Shown here one piece after another: positions 49,974-59,970 of a stretch of DNA of 64,000 nt; position 1 is the stretch's first letter; each line of letters begins with the position of its first letter. The DNA is from Pseudomonas sp. GOM7. Its GTDB lineage: Bacteria > Pseudomonadota > Gammaproteobacteria > Pseudomonadales > Pseudomonadaceae. A program made the translations under genes and the position numbers. The notes beneath the pieces are model-generated. The model had not been told where the DNA came from, made no database searches, and worked only from the letters and a program-made list of their open reading frames with translations. The stretch is from NCBI RefSeq assembly GCF_026723825.1, contig NZ_CP113519.1, forward strand, positions 3,844,001-3,908,000, given 5' to 3'.

Positions 49974-51677
49974 TCAGGCCAATGGCGGTGTGCGCGGTGG
50001 AATCAGGCGTTTGCTGCCGGTCGACTCGTAGGCAGCCGCCAGTCGCAACAACGACGAGTCATCGTAGGCGCGACCGGCGAAGGTCAGGCCCACCGGCATG
50101 CCGATATCGGCCATCACGCCCATGGGCACGGTGACGGTGGGCACGCCCTGATGGCGAATGGTGAGGTTGCCGTTGGCGACCCAGATGCCGTTGCTCCAGG
50201 CGATGTCGGCCGATTGCGGATTGACGTCCGCATCGGCCGGGCCGACATCGGCCACGGCGGGGAAGATCACCGCATCGAGCTCGAGCGCGTCCATCCAGTC
50301 TTCCAGATCCAGCTTGCGGGTCATCTCCAGGGCACGCAGGCCGTCCGGCACGCTGGGGATCTCGTTCCAGGGAGTGATGCCGCGCTGAGCCATGCGCACG
50401 TATTCGTCCATGCCAACGGCCAGGTCATCCTCGCGGTTGGGCAGGGTGCCGGGGTCGTGGGGGAAGATCTGCGGGCCATCGACGTCGGCCAGGCGATTGA
50501 GCTTGGGGTCGCCATTGGCGCGCAGGAAGTCGTCGAAGGCCCAACCCGACAGCTCCCACAGCTCGTCGTGCAGAAACTGGCGCGGCACCAGGCCTCGGTT
50601 GTACAGCGTCGGCGCACCGGGGCGGTCGCCTTCGCAGTTGGAGACCAACGGGAAGTCCACCTCGATCACCGTGGCACCGGCCTGTTCCAGGGCAGCACGA
50701 GCCTGTTCCCAGAGATCGATGACCGAGGCGCGGGTGTGGATGCGTTGCCCGGTCGGCCCGCCGATGCCGGGATTTTCGCTGGTACCGGCCAGCTCGTCCT
50801 TGTTGATGTACATGCGCGGCACGCCCAGGCGTTTGCCTTTCAGCGCATCGGCGCTGGCGGCCAGATCGAGGTAGGAGGCCGGGCGCACTTCGGAGGCTTT
50901 CGGGATCGGCACCCAAGGCTGCAGGCGCCAGAGATCGCCACGGGTGTCCGGATCATCGGCCACCACCACATCCAGCACTTCGAGCAGATCGGTCATGCTG
51001 CGCGCGTAAGGCACCACCACATCCATGGTCGGCGTCAGCGGCCAGTTACCACGCACCGAGATGACCCCGCGCGACGGCGTGTAGGCGCATAAGCCATTGT
51101 TCGAGGCGGGGCCACGCCCGCTCGACCAGGTTTCCTCGGCCAGGCCGAAGGCGGAGAAGCTGGCGGCGGTCGCTGTGCCGGCGCCATTGGACGAGCCAGA
51201 GGCGAAGGGAGCGGTCAGGTAGTTGGCGTTGTACGGGCTCTCGGCACGGCCGTAGACGCCGCGCTGCATACCGCCATTGGCCATCGGCGGCATATTGGTC
51301 TTGCCCAGGCAGATGGCACCGGCCGCACGCAGGCGCTCGATGGTGAAGGCGTCGCGCTGCGCCACCAGATCCTTGAACGCCGGGCTGCCGGAAGCAGCCG
51401 TCAGCCCCTTGACCAGGTAACTGTCCTTGGCGGTGTAGGGAATGCCGTCGAGCGGGCCGAGGGTTTCACCACGAGCACGGCGTGCATCGGAGGCCTCGGC
51501 CTCCTTGAGCGCGTCGGGGTTGTGTACCACCACCGCATTGAGCCGGGTCGCCGTATTCGGCCCGTCGTAGGCCTCGATGCGTGCCAGATAGGCCTTGACC
51601 AACTCGACCGCCGTAGTGCGGCCGGACTCCAGCGCGGCACGCAGCTCGGCAATGGAAACTTCGGTTACCTCGATCAT
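49974..51677 (-). CDS. Amidase (amidase-signature family)
   Basis: 567 residues. The Ser-cisSer-Lys catalytic set is visible: Lys in GIPYTAKDSYLV, the Gly/Ser-rich loop ASGSSNGAGTATA and the second Ser region in ETWSSGRGPASNNG. This last motif departs from the usual GxSIRxPA (here SSGRGPA). It probably hydrolyses a carboxamide in the cytoplasm. The ATG at 51677 gives the family start IEVTEVSIAELR. It stands alone, near the carboxylate block. Substrate unknown. Confidence 0.9.
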   Translation of the reverse strand: MIEVTEVSIAELRAALESGRTTAVELVKAYLARIEAYDGPNTATRLNAVVVHNPDALKEAEASDARRARGETLGPLDGIPYTAKDSYLVKGLTAASGSPAFKDLVAQRDAFTIERLRAAGAICLGKTNMPPMANGGMQRGVYGRAESPYNANYLTAPFASGSSNGAGTATAASFSAFGLAEETWSSGRGPASNNGLCAYTPSRGVISVRGNWPLTPTMDVVVPYARSMTDLLEVLDVVVADDPDTRGDLWRLQPWVPIPKASEVRPASYLDLAASADALKGKRLGVPRMYINKDELAGTSENPGIGGPTGQRIHTRASVIDLWEQARAALEQAGATVIEVDFPLVSNCEGDRPGAPTLYNRGLVPRQFLHDELWELSGWAFDDFLRANGDPKLNRLADVDGPQIFPHDPGTLPNREDDLAVGMDEYVRMAQRGITPWNEIPSVPDGLRALEMTRKLDLEDWMDALELDAVIFPAVADVGPADADVNPQSADIAWSNGIWVANGNLTIRHQGVPTVTVPMGVMADIGMPVGLTFAGRAYDDSSLLRLAAAYESTGSKRLIPPRTPPLA

Positions 51678-51827
51678 GCTGTCATCACTCGCAAAAGGTT
51701 GGGCCTGCCAGCGGCACGACCCCAGGTACGAATACGGCATGCCTGCAGTCAATGCTGAGAAAGCCGCGACACTCTACCGTCGATGATACAGGGCAAAGGA
51801 TTGCCAGAGGGAGCAGAACGGCAGTAC

Positions 51828-52013
51828 TCAGTCACCGCCGCAGCCACCACTGTCACCGCCGCCACAGTCGCTACCGAAGAAGCTGCCCCCGCTGTCCAGG
51901 GTCGGACTGCCAGCGTCGCTCGAGTGGTACGTGCCTGTATGCTTTTTGCGCGCGGCCCACATCACCACCAGCAGAAAGACGATGAGTCCGGCAATCCCCA
52001 AGTACAGTCCCAT
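51828..52013 (-). CDS. Small membrane protein with Gly/Cys/Asp-rich tail
   Basis: 61 residues. One N-terminal membrane helix (LYLGIAGLIVFLLVVMWA) is followed by a short basic stretch and a C-terminus rich in Gly, Ser, Asp and Cys (FGSDCGGGDSGGCGGD). GGAGA precedes the ATG at 52013. Such CGGG tails appear at the ends of several bacterial membrane proteins of unknown role and could bind metal. No operon partner is evident. Confidence 0.7.
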   Translation of the reverse strand: MGLYLGIAGLIVFLLVVMWAARKKHTGTYHSSDAGSPTLDSGGSFFGSDCGGGDSGGCGGD

Positions 52014-52202
52014 CACGAAATCTCCATGCTCATGACAAGTAGCGGCATGATAGCCCATGCCCTCACCTGGGCTACGAAGGCGATGGCTGCGTCAGCCAGG
52101 CACATTGCGACATCCTTCACAGCGTCACAGGCAAACCGACATACCGCCTTCTCAGGGCTTTGCTAGGGTCGCAGCCAACACGCCAGAAATGGAGTACATC
52201 CT

Positions 52203-52592
52203 ATGCCACACATCACCGGCGGCTGCCTCTGCGGCCAGGTACGTTTCACAGCCAGCGGCCAGCCTTACCGGGTCGGCCTGTGCCACTGCCTGGACTGCCG
52301 CAAGTATCACGGCGCCCTCTTCCATGCCTCGGCGATATTTGCGCAGGATGCGGTGACGATAGAAGGCGAAACCGGCCAGTACGGCGGCCGTCATTTCTGC
52401 CCGCGTTGCGGCTCGTCGGTGTTCTCGCGCACGGCGGATGAAATCGAGCTGAACCTTGGCTCGCTGGACGAACCGAACCAGTTCACCCCCACCTACGAAC
52501 TCTGGACCATCCGCCGCGAAGCCTGGTTGCCGCCCTTCCCCCTCGACCGACACTACCCGCGCGACCGCGAGCACGGCAGCCGAACGGAGTGA
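52203..52592 (+). CDS. GFA (glutathione-dependent formaldehyde-activating) family protein
   Basis: 129 residues. The Zn-binding cysteines of the GFA fold are present: GGCLCGQVRF (C8, C10), CHCLDCRK (C27, C29, C32) and FCPRCGSSVF (C66, C69). Only a minority of the family activates formaldehyde; most members are uncharacterised. It converges with the methyltransferase gene and stands alone. Confidence 0.92.
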   Translation: MPHITGGCLCGQVRFTASGQPYRVGLCHCLDCRKYHGALFHASAIFAQDAVTIEGETGQYGGRHFCPRCGSSVFSRTADEIELNLGSLDEPNQFTPTYELWTIRREAWLPPFPLDRHYPRDREHGSRTE

Positions 52593-52605
52593 ATGGCCGC
52601 GGCGT

Positions 52606-53310
52606 TCAGCCCTCGGCCAAACGCCGGCAGCCCCAGCCCCCCATCAGCCCGGCCTGGAAGAACTGCACTGGCGCGCTGAACCCCGCCGCCTCGATGATAC
52701 CGGCCACCTGCTGCGCCGGCAGCACGGCCACATCCCGGGCATAGGCGGCTCGCGCCCGTTCGAGCATTTCAGGCTGTACGCCGGCGGCAGACATCAGGGT
52801 CATCCACTGGTGCAGCAACACCTCGTAGGCGGGCGTTCGGGTATCGCAAGTCAGATCCGCGTTGGCCAGTAATGCGCCGGGTTTGAGGCGCTGCGCGATC
52901 TGCCGAAAGAAGTCGGTGCGGGCCGAGGTATCGAGGAAAAACTGCGAGACCAGGAAACAGGTGGCGCCGTCATAAGCGGATTGCGCCGCCAGCGAATCGA
53001 GGTAACCCTCATGGAAGTCGCAACGCTGCAGAAAACCGCCGCGCTGCGCTCGTTGCCGACACTGCTCGAGCATCGCCCCCGAGGGGTCGAGCGCCGTGAA
53101 GCGCCAAGCGGGAAAGCGCTCGGCCAGGTAGCCGATCTCCGCCCCCGTGCCCACCCCGACGCAGAGAATCCGCGCATCGGCCGGCAGTTCGGTGAACAGC
53201 GCATCGAGCAGCAGATACAGCGTCTGGCGGATCGGCGCCATGCCCGCCCACTGCTGGTCGTAACCCGCCGCCTGCTGATCGAACAGCGTCTTGAGTTCCT
53301 CGTCACGCAT
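52606..53310 (-). CDS. Class I SAM-dependent methyltransferase
   Basis: 234 residues with motif I ILCVGVGTGAEIGYLA and an acidic strand-2 end in FTALDPSGAML. Between strands 4 and 5 the FLVSQFFLDTSARTDFFRQIAQRL pattern is typical of small-molecule methyltransferases (TPMT- or UbiE-like). GGAGG precedes the ATG at 53310; a TTG two codons upstream is too close. The acceptor is unknown. Confidence 0.88.
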   Translation of the reverse strand: MRDEELKTLFDQQAAGYDQQWAGMAPIRQTLYLLLDALFTELPADARILCVGVGTGAEIGYLAERFPAWRFTALDPSGAMLEQCRQRAQRGGFLQRCDFHEGYLDSLAAQSAYDGATCFLVSQFFLDTSARTDFFRQIAQRLKPGALLANADLTCDTRTPAYEVLLHQWMTLMSAAGVQPEMLERARAAYARDVAVLPAQQVAGIIEAAGFSAPVQFFQAGLMGGWGCRRLAEG

Positions 53311-53471
53311 GGCCAAACCTCCTCGATTGATGATCCTCGTGCCATCCAGTATCCCAGAGCTGTCAAGAGCCGCACCGACCTCGAAAACTGTTCGTCACGC
53401 TGGAGCTGCTTTGCTGGAGCGATGCACCGGCACCAGACTCACGTTGGCGCGAGTGCAGCCTGAATCGCATG

Positions 53472-54236
53472 TCAGCCAGCCGTCACTGTCATGCCACCAT
53501 CGGCCATGACCACCGCCCCGACCATGAAGCTCGCCCGCTCGGATGCCAGAAAGGCGACCACCTCGGCGATCTCCTGCGGTTGAGCCGCACGGCCGATCGG
53601 TGCTGCCTCGCCATGCTGTGCCAGAAAGGCAGGGCCATCCTCCACAACATCGTTGAGTATGTTGGTCACCACATCGCCCGAACCGACGGCGTTCACCCGG
53701 ATGCCATGCTCGATGGCCTCCAGCGCCAGGGTGCGCGTGAGCTGGGCCAGCGCCCCCTTGGAAGCTGCGTAGGCAGCAATGGTGGGAAAGGCGAAATAAG
53801 ACGCATAGGAGGCGATATTGACGATGGAGCCCACCTTGTTCGGCATCATCGCCTTCATCGCCTCACGGCAATGCAGGAAGGCAGCAGTGGCGTTGACAGC
53901 CTGAATGCGCTCCCAGTCCTGCCGGCTCATGTCCACCACCGCTTTGTTGATGATGATGCCCGCGTTGTTCACCAGGATGTCGAGCCGGCCGAACTGCTCG
54001 ACCGCAAGCGCTACCGCGCGCTCAGCGGCGCCGTCCTCGGTGATGTCCGCGACCAAGGGTACCAACCCCGGCTGGGCCAGCGTTTTCACGGCGGAGTCGA
54101 TGTCCTCCGCGATGACCCTGGCACCGCGAGCATGCAACAACAGCGCGATGGCCTTGCCGATGCCGCTGGCGGCACCAGTGACCAGGGCAACCTGGCCTTC
54201 AAAATCCTGCGTGATGGTGTGCTTGATGTCAGACAT
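53472..54236 (-). CDS. SDR family oxidoreductase
   Basis: 254 residues of a classical SDR: TGAASGIG cofactor loop, acidic AEDIDS after strand 2 (NAD preference), NNAGII, and catalytic Ser with YAASK. It has ADGGMTVTAG at the C-terminus as in many FabG-like enzymes. AAGGAG precedes the ATG. It is divergent from an AraC regulator 234 bp away and likely its target. Substrate unknown. Confidence 0.92.
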   Translation of the reverse strand: MSDIKHTITQDFEGQVALVTGAASGIGKAIALLLHARGARVIAEDIDSAVKTLAQPGLVPLVADITEDGAAERAVALAVEQFGRLDILVNNAGIIINKAVVDMSRQDWERIQAVNATAAFLHCREAMKAMMPNKVGSIVNIASYASYFAFPTIAAYAASKGALAQLTRTLALEAIEHGIRVNAVGSGDVVTNILNDVVEDGPAFLAQHGEAAPIGRAAQPQEIAEVVAFLASERASFMVGAVVMADGGMTVTAG

Positions 54237-54470
54237 GTCGGCTCCTTATCTAATCTATCAGGGCGAAGCGAGCGACAAATGCAGGTGCGCTCGAATACGG
54301 TTTCATCTTCCCTCGCTTGACCATGCCAGGCTTTCGCCGTCTTGCGCTGGCTGTCGCGATCTTGCGCTCGATCTGCTGAAGCATGGAGGGATGGCAGCCC
54401 AGCGCCCACGCGCTAACCTCTAACCCTGCCCCCTGCCCCCTGGCACCTGGCATCGATGGAGACGTTACTG

Positions 54471-55406
54471 ATGAAGCAATCCAAACCTGCCGACTCGTCC
54501 AACGCCTTGCGGATTCCGGCCGAAGCCATGTGGCGATACATGCCCGGCGACAATCCTGTCTCGCCACAGTCGCCCGACACGCAGGACGTGGTGTTGCACC
54601 TCTTCATCCACCGCAGCATCGCCGAGCCGATCCTGGTGCCGGCTGTGGCCGAGCCGCTGCTGGTGATGGTGCTGGCAGGCTCGGCCATCGTCGAAGAGCG
54701 TGAACCAGGAGGTGCATGGAAGCAGGCCGAGGTGTGCGTCGGCGATTTTTTTCTGACCAGCACCACGCAGCCCTATGAAATGCGCTGGCAGGCCACCAAT
54801 GGCGACAGCTTCGAGGTGATGCACCTTTATCTCGCCCCCGCCCTGATCGACAATGCAGCCCGCGACCTAGCATTACCGCACGCCGCGATGGTGAGCTTCG
54901 TCGATGTCTCTGGTGGCCGTGACGAATGGGTACGGCTGCTGCTCGAACGACTTCGTTCGGAACTCCTCGACAGCCGCCCCACCAGCCAACTCCTCGTGCA
55001 CAGCCTGGCCCAGGCCTTGGCGATTCACCTCGTACGCAACTATCGAGCCCCGCCGAGTATGGGCAGGTTCCGCAACGCCCTGCCGACTTACAAACTGAGG
55101 CGCGTGATCGAACTGATGACCGAGCGCCTAGCACAAGACTTTTCCCTGGCCGCCCTCGCGCAGGCCGCGCAACTGAGCGAATACCACTTCAGCCGGCTGT
55201 TCAAGCGCGCCACCGGGCTGTCGCCATCGCATTACTTCATCCGCCTGCGCATGGCACATGCACGTAAATTGCTGCTGGAAACCGACCACAGCGTTATCGA
55301 TATTGGCCTGGAGGTAGGCTACTCAAGCCCCAGTCACTTCTCGCAGGTCTTTCGTCGCGAGGTGGGCGTTACACCCAGTGCCTACCGCTCGCCAGAGCGG
55401 AGCTAG
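54471..55406 (+). CDS. AraC family transcriptional regulator
   Basis: 311 residues. A cupin-like N-terminal sensor region (about 1-170) is followed by two AraC helix-turn-helix units: DFSLAALAQAAQLSEYHFSRLFKRATGLSP and SVIDIGLEVGYSSPSHFSQVFRREVGVTPSAYR. The ATG at 54471 has GGAG at suitable spacing; a closer alternative at 54456 lies upstream. It is divergent from the SDR gene and 234 bp upstream of an MFS gene, either of which may be its target. Confidence 0.92.
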   Translation: MKQSKPADSSNALRIPAEAMWRYMPGDNPVSPQSPDTQDVVLHLFIHRSIAEPILVPAVAEPLLVMVLAGSAIVEEREPGGAWKQAEVCVGDFFLTSTTQPYEMRWQATNGDSFEVMHLYLAPALIDNAARDLALPHAAMVSFVDVSGGRDEWVRLLLERLRSELLDSRPTSQLLVHSLAQALAIHLVRNYRAPPSMGRFRNALPTYKLRRVIELMTERLAQDFSLAALAQAAQLSEYHFSRLFKRATGLSPSHYFIRLRMAHARKLLLETDHSVIDIGLEVGYSSPSHFSQVFRREVGVTPSAYRSPERS

Positions 55407-55639
55407 GAGCGACAAGACGGCAGCGCCCTTGCACGAACGGGCCAGCCCTGCAACGCAAGGCTGCCAGCAGTCCACCACCCGCCATTTTCAGCCGCAGTCG
55501 ATCTCACCCAGGCGGATGTCAGCCAGCACTTGGCAACCTACAAATTTCGCATGCCCTCTTCCCATTTACCCCGCGCCAGGATAAACATAAGCATCGCTCA
55601 TGTTTCTCTCCTGACTCACCCGCGAGGTTCATACAAGAA

Positions 55640-56857
55640 ATGGGTTACCCCAGCCAAAACCCGACCGACAGCCTCGCGCCAACCACCGTCCGCCCCATGA
55701 GCCAGCGGCGCTGGGCAGTCGCTGCCCTGTTCGCCCTGGTGCTGTGCAGCAATCAGGCACAGGTCAGCTTTCTCATCCCCCAGCAGGCCCAGATCCAACA
55801 GCACTATGGCCTGGGCGAGCTGGCCAGCAGCCTGAGCATTCTGGTCATACCGCTGCTGTGCATCCTGTTCTCCATACCCTGTGGCCGGCTGATCGACAGG
55901 ATCGGCTTCCGCCGAGGCGCAGCCTGGGGGTGTGGCCTGCTGGCGCTGTCACTGGGTTTCAGGTTCGACAGCAGCTTCTTCAGCCTGATGGCCGGGCAGG
56001 TGCTCATCGGCCTGTCGCAACCGATGCTGCTCAATGGCGTGGCGAAAATGTCCATCGAGTGGTTCGACGACGCCGAGCGCGGCACCGCCATCGGCATCAG
56101 CACGGCCGGGTTGTTCCTCGGTCTGGCCCTGGGCCTCGGCCTGCCGCCCTTGCTGGTCGAAGCCTATGGCATCCCACAGGCACTGGCGCTTACCGGCCTG
56201 GTGGGCCTGATACCAGCAGTGCTGCTGTGGCTCTGCACCCACAGGCCGGGCCATGACCTCACTCCGTCAGGCATCGAGGGCGGCTTGCTGCCACTGCTGC
56301 GGGCGCCGGCCATGGTGCCTGTGCTGATCACCACCGTCATCGGCTGCGGCCTGTTCAATGCCCTGGCCCTATGCCTGGAGCCCATGCTCAGAGAACACGG
56401 CTTCGCCCTCGAAACCCTGTCGGCAGCCGGCGCACTGATGATCACGGGCGGCGTGGTCGGCTCGCTGTTCGTCGCACCACTGGCCGAACGCCTGGGCGGC
56501 AAGTTCATCGTGCTGGCCGCCTGTGGCGTGGCGGTGATGCTGAGCATCTGCCTGCTCTACCAGGCCAGCACATCGTCTACCGTATTGCTCTATGCCACGC
56601 TGTTGGGCGCCTTTCAGTTACCCGGCTATGCCCTGCTCATCACCATGTCCGAAGAGATCGCCGGCAAGGATCACGCGGCCCAGGCCAACTCGCTCATCAC
56701 CCTGGCCGGCAATATCGGTGCCGGTGCAGGCATCGGCTCGGTGGTACTGATTCATGCCGAACTGGGCCATTGGGCCTACGTGGCCACCTTCCTCATCGCC
56801 CTGGCGCTGATGCAGACGCTGATCGTCACGCTGTGCCGCTCCATTCGCCGGCTGTGA
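55640..56857 (+). CDS. MFS transporter
   Basis: 405 residues with 12 helices. LCSNQAQVSFLIPQQAQIQQHYG forms helix 1 and the first loop, and the loop 2-3 motif is GRLIDRIGFRRG. The sequence is closest in feel to the NNP/CynX-like branch that moves small anions, though I cannot fix this. It follows an AraC gene in the same orientation, with a 233-bp gap and no other gene. Confidence 0.88.
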   Translation: MGYPSQNPTDSLAPTTVRPMSQRRWAVAALFALVLCSNQAQVSFLIPQQAQIQQHYGLGELASSLSILVIPLLCILFSIPCGRLIDRIGFRRGAAWGCGLLALSLGFRFDSSFFSLMAGQVLIGLSQPMLLNGVAKMSIEWFDDAERGTAIGISTAGLFLGLALGLGLPPLLVEAYGIPQALALTGLVGLIPAVLLWLCTHRPGHDLTPSGIEGGLLPLLRAPAMVPVLITTVIGCGLFNALALCLEPMLREHGFALETLSAAGALMITGGVVGSLFVAPLAERLGGKFIVLAACGVAVMLSICLLYQASTSSTVLLYATLLGAFQLPGYALLITMSEEIAGKDHAAQANSLITLAGNIGAGAGIGSVVLIHAELGHWAYVATFLIALALMQTLIVTLCRSIRRL

Positions 56858-56911
56858 GCGGGCACCGGCAACTTTTCTGCACTTTGCCGCCCATCGGGGG
56901 GACTAAGGGGC

Positions 56912-57991
56912 ATGAACCATCGCCCCGAACCGCCCATGCCCCTCGAACGCAAAGCCTTCGTCCTCCTGCTCGTCCTGGTGACGATCGCCTTCTTCTGGAT
57001 CCTGCTGCCCTTCTACGGTGCCGTGTTCTGGGCCATGGTGCTGGCCGTGGTGTTCGCGCCGCTGCAACAGCGCCTGGTGCAACGCCTGGGCGGCAAGGAC
57101 AACCTGGCCGCCCTGCTGACCCTGACCACCTGCCTGCTGGTGGCGATCCTGCCGGTGATCTTCATTACCTCGGCGGTGGTAGCCGAAGGCACGACCCTGT
57201 ATGAAAAACTGGAGTCGGGTGAGCTGGATATCGGCACCTACGTCACCCAAACCGTGCAGACGTTGCCCCCCTCGATGCAGGAGCAGCTCGACCGTTTCGG
57301 TGTTTCCGACCTCAATGGCCTGCGCGAGAAGATCTCCCAGGGCGCCATGACCGCCAGCCAATACCTGGCCACCAAGGTGTTCGCTATCGGTCAGGGCACC
57401 TTTGAATTCCTCATCAGCTTCGGCGTGATGCTGTACTTGCTGTTCTTCCTGCTGCGCGATGGTCGCAGGCTGGTTCATGACATCCGCGCCGCCATTCCGC
57501 TGGGCGAGACCACCAAGCGCCGCCTGCAGATCAAGTTCACCCGCGTGGTGCGCGCCACGGTCAAGGGCAACGTGGTGGTGGCGGCGGTACAGGGCACCCT
57601 GGGCGGCCTGATCTTCTGGGTGCTGGGTATCTACAGCCCTCTGCTCTGGGGCGTGCTGATGGCTTTCCTGTCGCTGCTGCCAGCGGCCGGCGCCGGCATC
57701 GTCTGGGCCCCAGTGGCGATCTACCTGATGCTCAGCGGCAGCCTCTGGCCAGGCATCGTCCTCACCGCCTTCGGCGTGCTGGTGATCGGCCTGGTGGACA
57801 ACATCCTGCGCCCCATTCTGGTCGGCAAGGACACCCGCCTGCCGGACTACCTGATCCTCATCTCCACCCTGGGCGGCCTGGCCCTGCTCGGCATCAACGG
57901 TTTCGTGATCGGGCCTTTGGTCGCAGCACTGTTCGTGACGAGCTGGAATCTGTTCGGGAGCAAAGGCAAGGTGGTGCAATTGCCGGAATGA
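56912..57991 (+). CDS. AI-2E family transporter (UPF0118)
   Basis: 359 residues with about 7-8 helices. Family blocks are FFWILLPFYGAVFWAMVLAVVFAPLQQRL at the N-terminus, FLLRDGRRL in the middle and LVGKDTRLPDYLILISTLGGLALLGINGFVIGPLV at the end. Characterised relatives export autoinducer-2 or exchange Na+/Li+ for H+; the role here is open. It starts 55 bp after the MFS gene and may be co-transcribed. Confidence 0.92.
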   Translation: MNHRPEPPMPLERKAFVLLLVLVTIAFFWILLPFYGAVFWAMVLAVVFAPLQQRLVQRLGGKDNLAALLTLTTCLLVAILPVIFITSAVVAEGTTLYEKLESGELDIGTYVTQTVQTLPPSMQEQLDRFGVSDLNGLREKISQGAMTASQYLATKVFAIGQGTFEFLISFGVMLYLLFFLLRDGRRLVHDIRAAIPLGETTKRRLQIKFTRVVRATVKGNVVVAAVQGTLGGLIFWVLGIYSPLLWGVLMAFLSLLPAAGAGIVWAPVAIYLMLSGSLWPGIVLTAFGVLVIGLVDNILRPILVGKDTRLPDYLILISTLGGLALLGINGFVIGPLVAALFVTSWNLFGSKGKVVQLPE

Positions 57992-58163
57992 AGCTTATCT
58001 ACAGAGGGCACGATACCGACCTCTGGTAAACGGGCAAGCACCTACATGCCTTGCATGTGCCTGGCAGTTACGGCATGGACTCAAACCAATCCATGACATC
58101 ATATTGACATGACCCGATAGCCTTCTACGCTGAAGACTCCATCTCCTTCACGGACGAACAAGC

Positions 58164-59018
58164 ATGACGCTTCAGCGCCCCCTTTACCTGCTCCTGATTG
58201 CGGTCTTCGTCAGCGGCTGCGCCAATATGTCGGCCCCAAGGCATATTGCAGCCGCCTCTTGCAACGATGACCGGGCAAGCTCCATCTGCCTGCTTGACCG
58301 CCTGCAACTCGAATACGAGTCCTACAGCACGGGGGCTGCCAAGAGTCAGGCGGCCAGTGACGGCCTCATGCTGGCCAGTGCCGCGATAGGCGCGATAGGG
58401 GCGGCAGTGGGCAGCAGCTCCGAGCTGTACAAATCAGCCGGAGCCATCGGCCTTTCCGCGCTGGGGTTTTCCACCTATGGCAACTTCAAGACTCAGGATC
58501 GCGTGACTCGCGAGGCGAATGGCCGCCTTGCGTGTGCCAGACCTAACCTGGAGAAGCTCCTGGATCTTTCAGACAACGGCAATTCGTTCTTGCAGGGCAT
58601 GGCAAGTTTCGACCTGACCGAGCATTCCGCGACCTTATCGATATCCGACGCCTTGCAGATGAAAGCCTCTATTGACCAGGACAAAGGCGCCAGGCTAGTC
58701 GCTGAAATTCAGAACCACCTCAATATGCGAAACAATGCAAAAACGGCAGACAGCATATTGGCCAATATCAACTCCGACGCCACGGAGTTGATCATGAAAC
58801 TGCAAGACGGCGTCACGAAAACCATCAACGACGAATCATTCGATGTCGAGAAGTCGATCAAAGTCATCACCACCAAGCCAAAACTCTCAACAGACAGTGA
58901 GTCAACGCCGGGAGTGCCTTTCCTCACGATCGACAAGCTATCGGCTGAGGCGGTGATAGACACCTACAACGCCTTCATCCGATGCATGGCAGGCGAACAA
59001 AGTGCCGATGAGGGCTGA
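58164..59018 (+). CDS. Lipoprotein of unknown function
   Basis: 284 residues with a lipobox VSGC (Cys19). An N-proximal hydrophobic Gly/Ala stretch (LMLASAAIGAIGAAVG) could insert into a membrane. The remainder is helical and polar, and is lower in GC than its neighbours. No domain is recognised. Two further extracellular cysteines (CNDDRASSIC) near residues 33-42 could form a disulfide. Upstream is a 172-bp gap with its own promoter presumably. Confidence 0.75.
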   Translation: MTLQRPLYLLLIAVFVSGCANMSAPRHIAAASCNDDRASSICLLDRLQLEYESYSTGAAKSQAASDGLMLASAAIGAIGAAVGSSSELYKSAGAIGLSALGFSTYGNFKTQDRVTREANGRLACARPNLEKLLDLSDNGNSFLQGMASFDLTEHSATLSISDALQMKASIDQDKGARLVAEIQNHLNMRNNAKTADSILANINSDATELIMKLQDGVTKTINDESFDVEKSIKVITTKPKLSTDSESTPGVPFLTIDKLSAEAVIDTYNAFIRCMAGEQSADEG

Positions 59019-59246
59019 TGTGCGCTGCCACCATGCCTTGGCTTACAGCAATGACTAATCGATTGGCAGAAGGGCAACCTTTGCCGATCAACGCCCTCCC
59101 CATTGCGAAGCGATACCCTCTGGACAAGCCACGTCGGTCGATCGATCCGAACTTCTGCGCTCCCCGCCTCTCAACCCTGATGCATACCACGTTCGCGAAG
59201 GCGATCACTCACCGCGCCCTGTGGCGCATCAGCGGAGGTTTTCCGG

Positions 59247-59807
59247 ATGAGTACGAATCTGCAAGGCAAGAAGGTGCTGTTCATCACCGCCAATACGGGC
59301 ATCGAGCGCGACGAGCTGCTCAAGCCCATGCAAGCGTTGAAGGATCAGGGTGCCACTGTCACCCATGCCAGCATCAAGGGCGGCCAGGCCGAGACCTGGC
59401 TGCAGGACAAGGAGAAGGACGTCAGCGTACAGTCGGATACGCACATCGCCGGCCTCGCTGCGCCAGACTATGACCTGCTGGTGATTCCCGGCGGCACGGT
59501 GAATGCCGATACCCTGCGCCAGGACGGCGATGCCCAGAGCCTGGTGCAGGCGTTCCGCGAAGCAGGCAAGCCGGTCGCGGCGATCTGCCATGGCCCCTGG
59601 CTGCTTATCGACGCCGGCGTGGTGCCCGGCAAGGTGCTGACCTCCTATTCCAGCGTGCGCACCGACCTGGTCAACGCCGGGGCGGAGTGGGTCGATACCC
59701 AGGTGCAGGTCTGCCAGGGTCAGAACTGGACGCTGATTACCTCGCGCAACCCTGGCGACATACAAGCCTTCAACGAGGCGTTGGGCAAGGCGCTGCTGGC
59801 GGCCTGA
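59247..59807 (+). CDS. DJ-1/PfpI family protein (type 1 glutamine amidotransferase-like)
   Basis: 186 residues with the PfpI fold. The nucleophile elbow is AAICHGPW with the Cys followed by His, and the acidic partner is in ITANTGIERDEL. Family members act as glyoxalase III/deglycase-like enzymes or chaperones under stress. GGAGG lies before the ATG at 59247. It stands alone between a lipoprotein and the PAAR cluster. Confidence 0.92.
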   Translation: MSTNLQGKKVLFITANTGIERDELLKPMQALKDQGATVTHASIKGGQAETWLQDKEKDVSVQSDTHIAGLAAPDYDLLVIPGGTVNADTLRQDGDAQSLVQAFREAGKPVAAICHGPWLLIDAGVVPGKVLTSYSSVRTDLVNAGAEWVDTQVQVCQGQNWTLITSRNPGDIQAFNEALGKALLAA

Positions 59808-59970
59808 GACTGAGCCCACGGACACGCTGCTGCCATGGCGCGCCGGCCCTGTGGTGGCAGTTGCGCAAAGTGTTAAACGAGTCGAATTACGGGCGATGCG
59901 TGGTCGCGAGAACTCTTGAGCCCTGCTAGGGTCTTCATGACTCACCCCCACGACTACGAAGGGAACTCGT

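Noticed and set aside
59018..59473. 151-codon plus-strand frame starting in the lipoprotein stop
   Set aside because: The second half overlaps the well-supported PfpI gene in another frame and reads as its shadow; the first half has no family features or ribosome-binding site.
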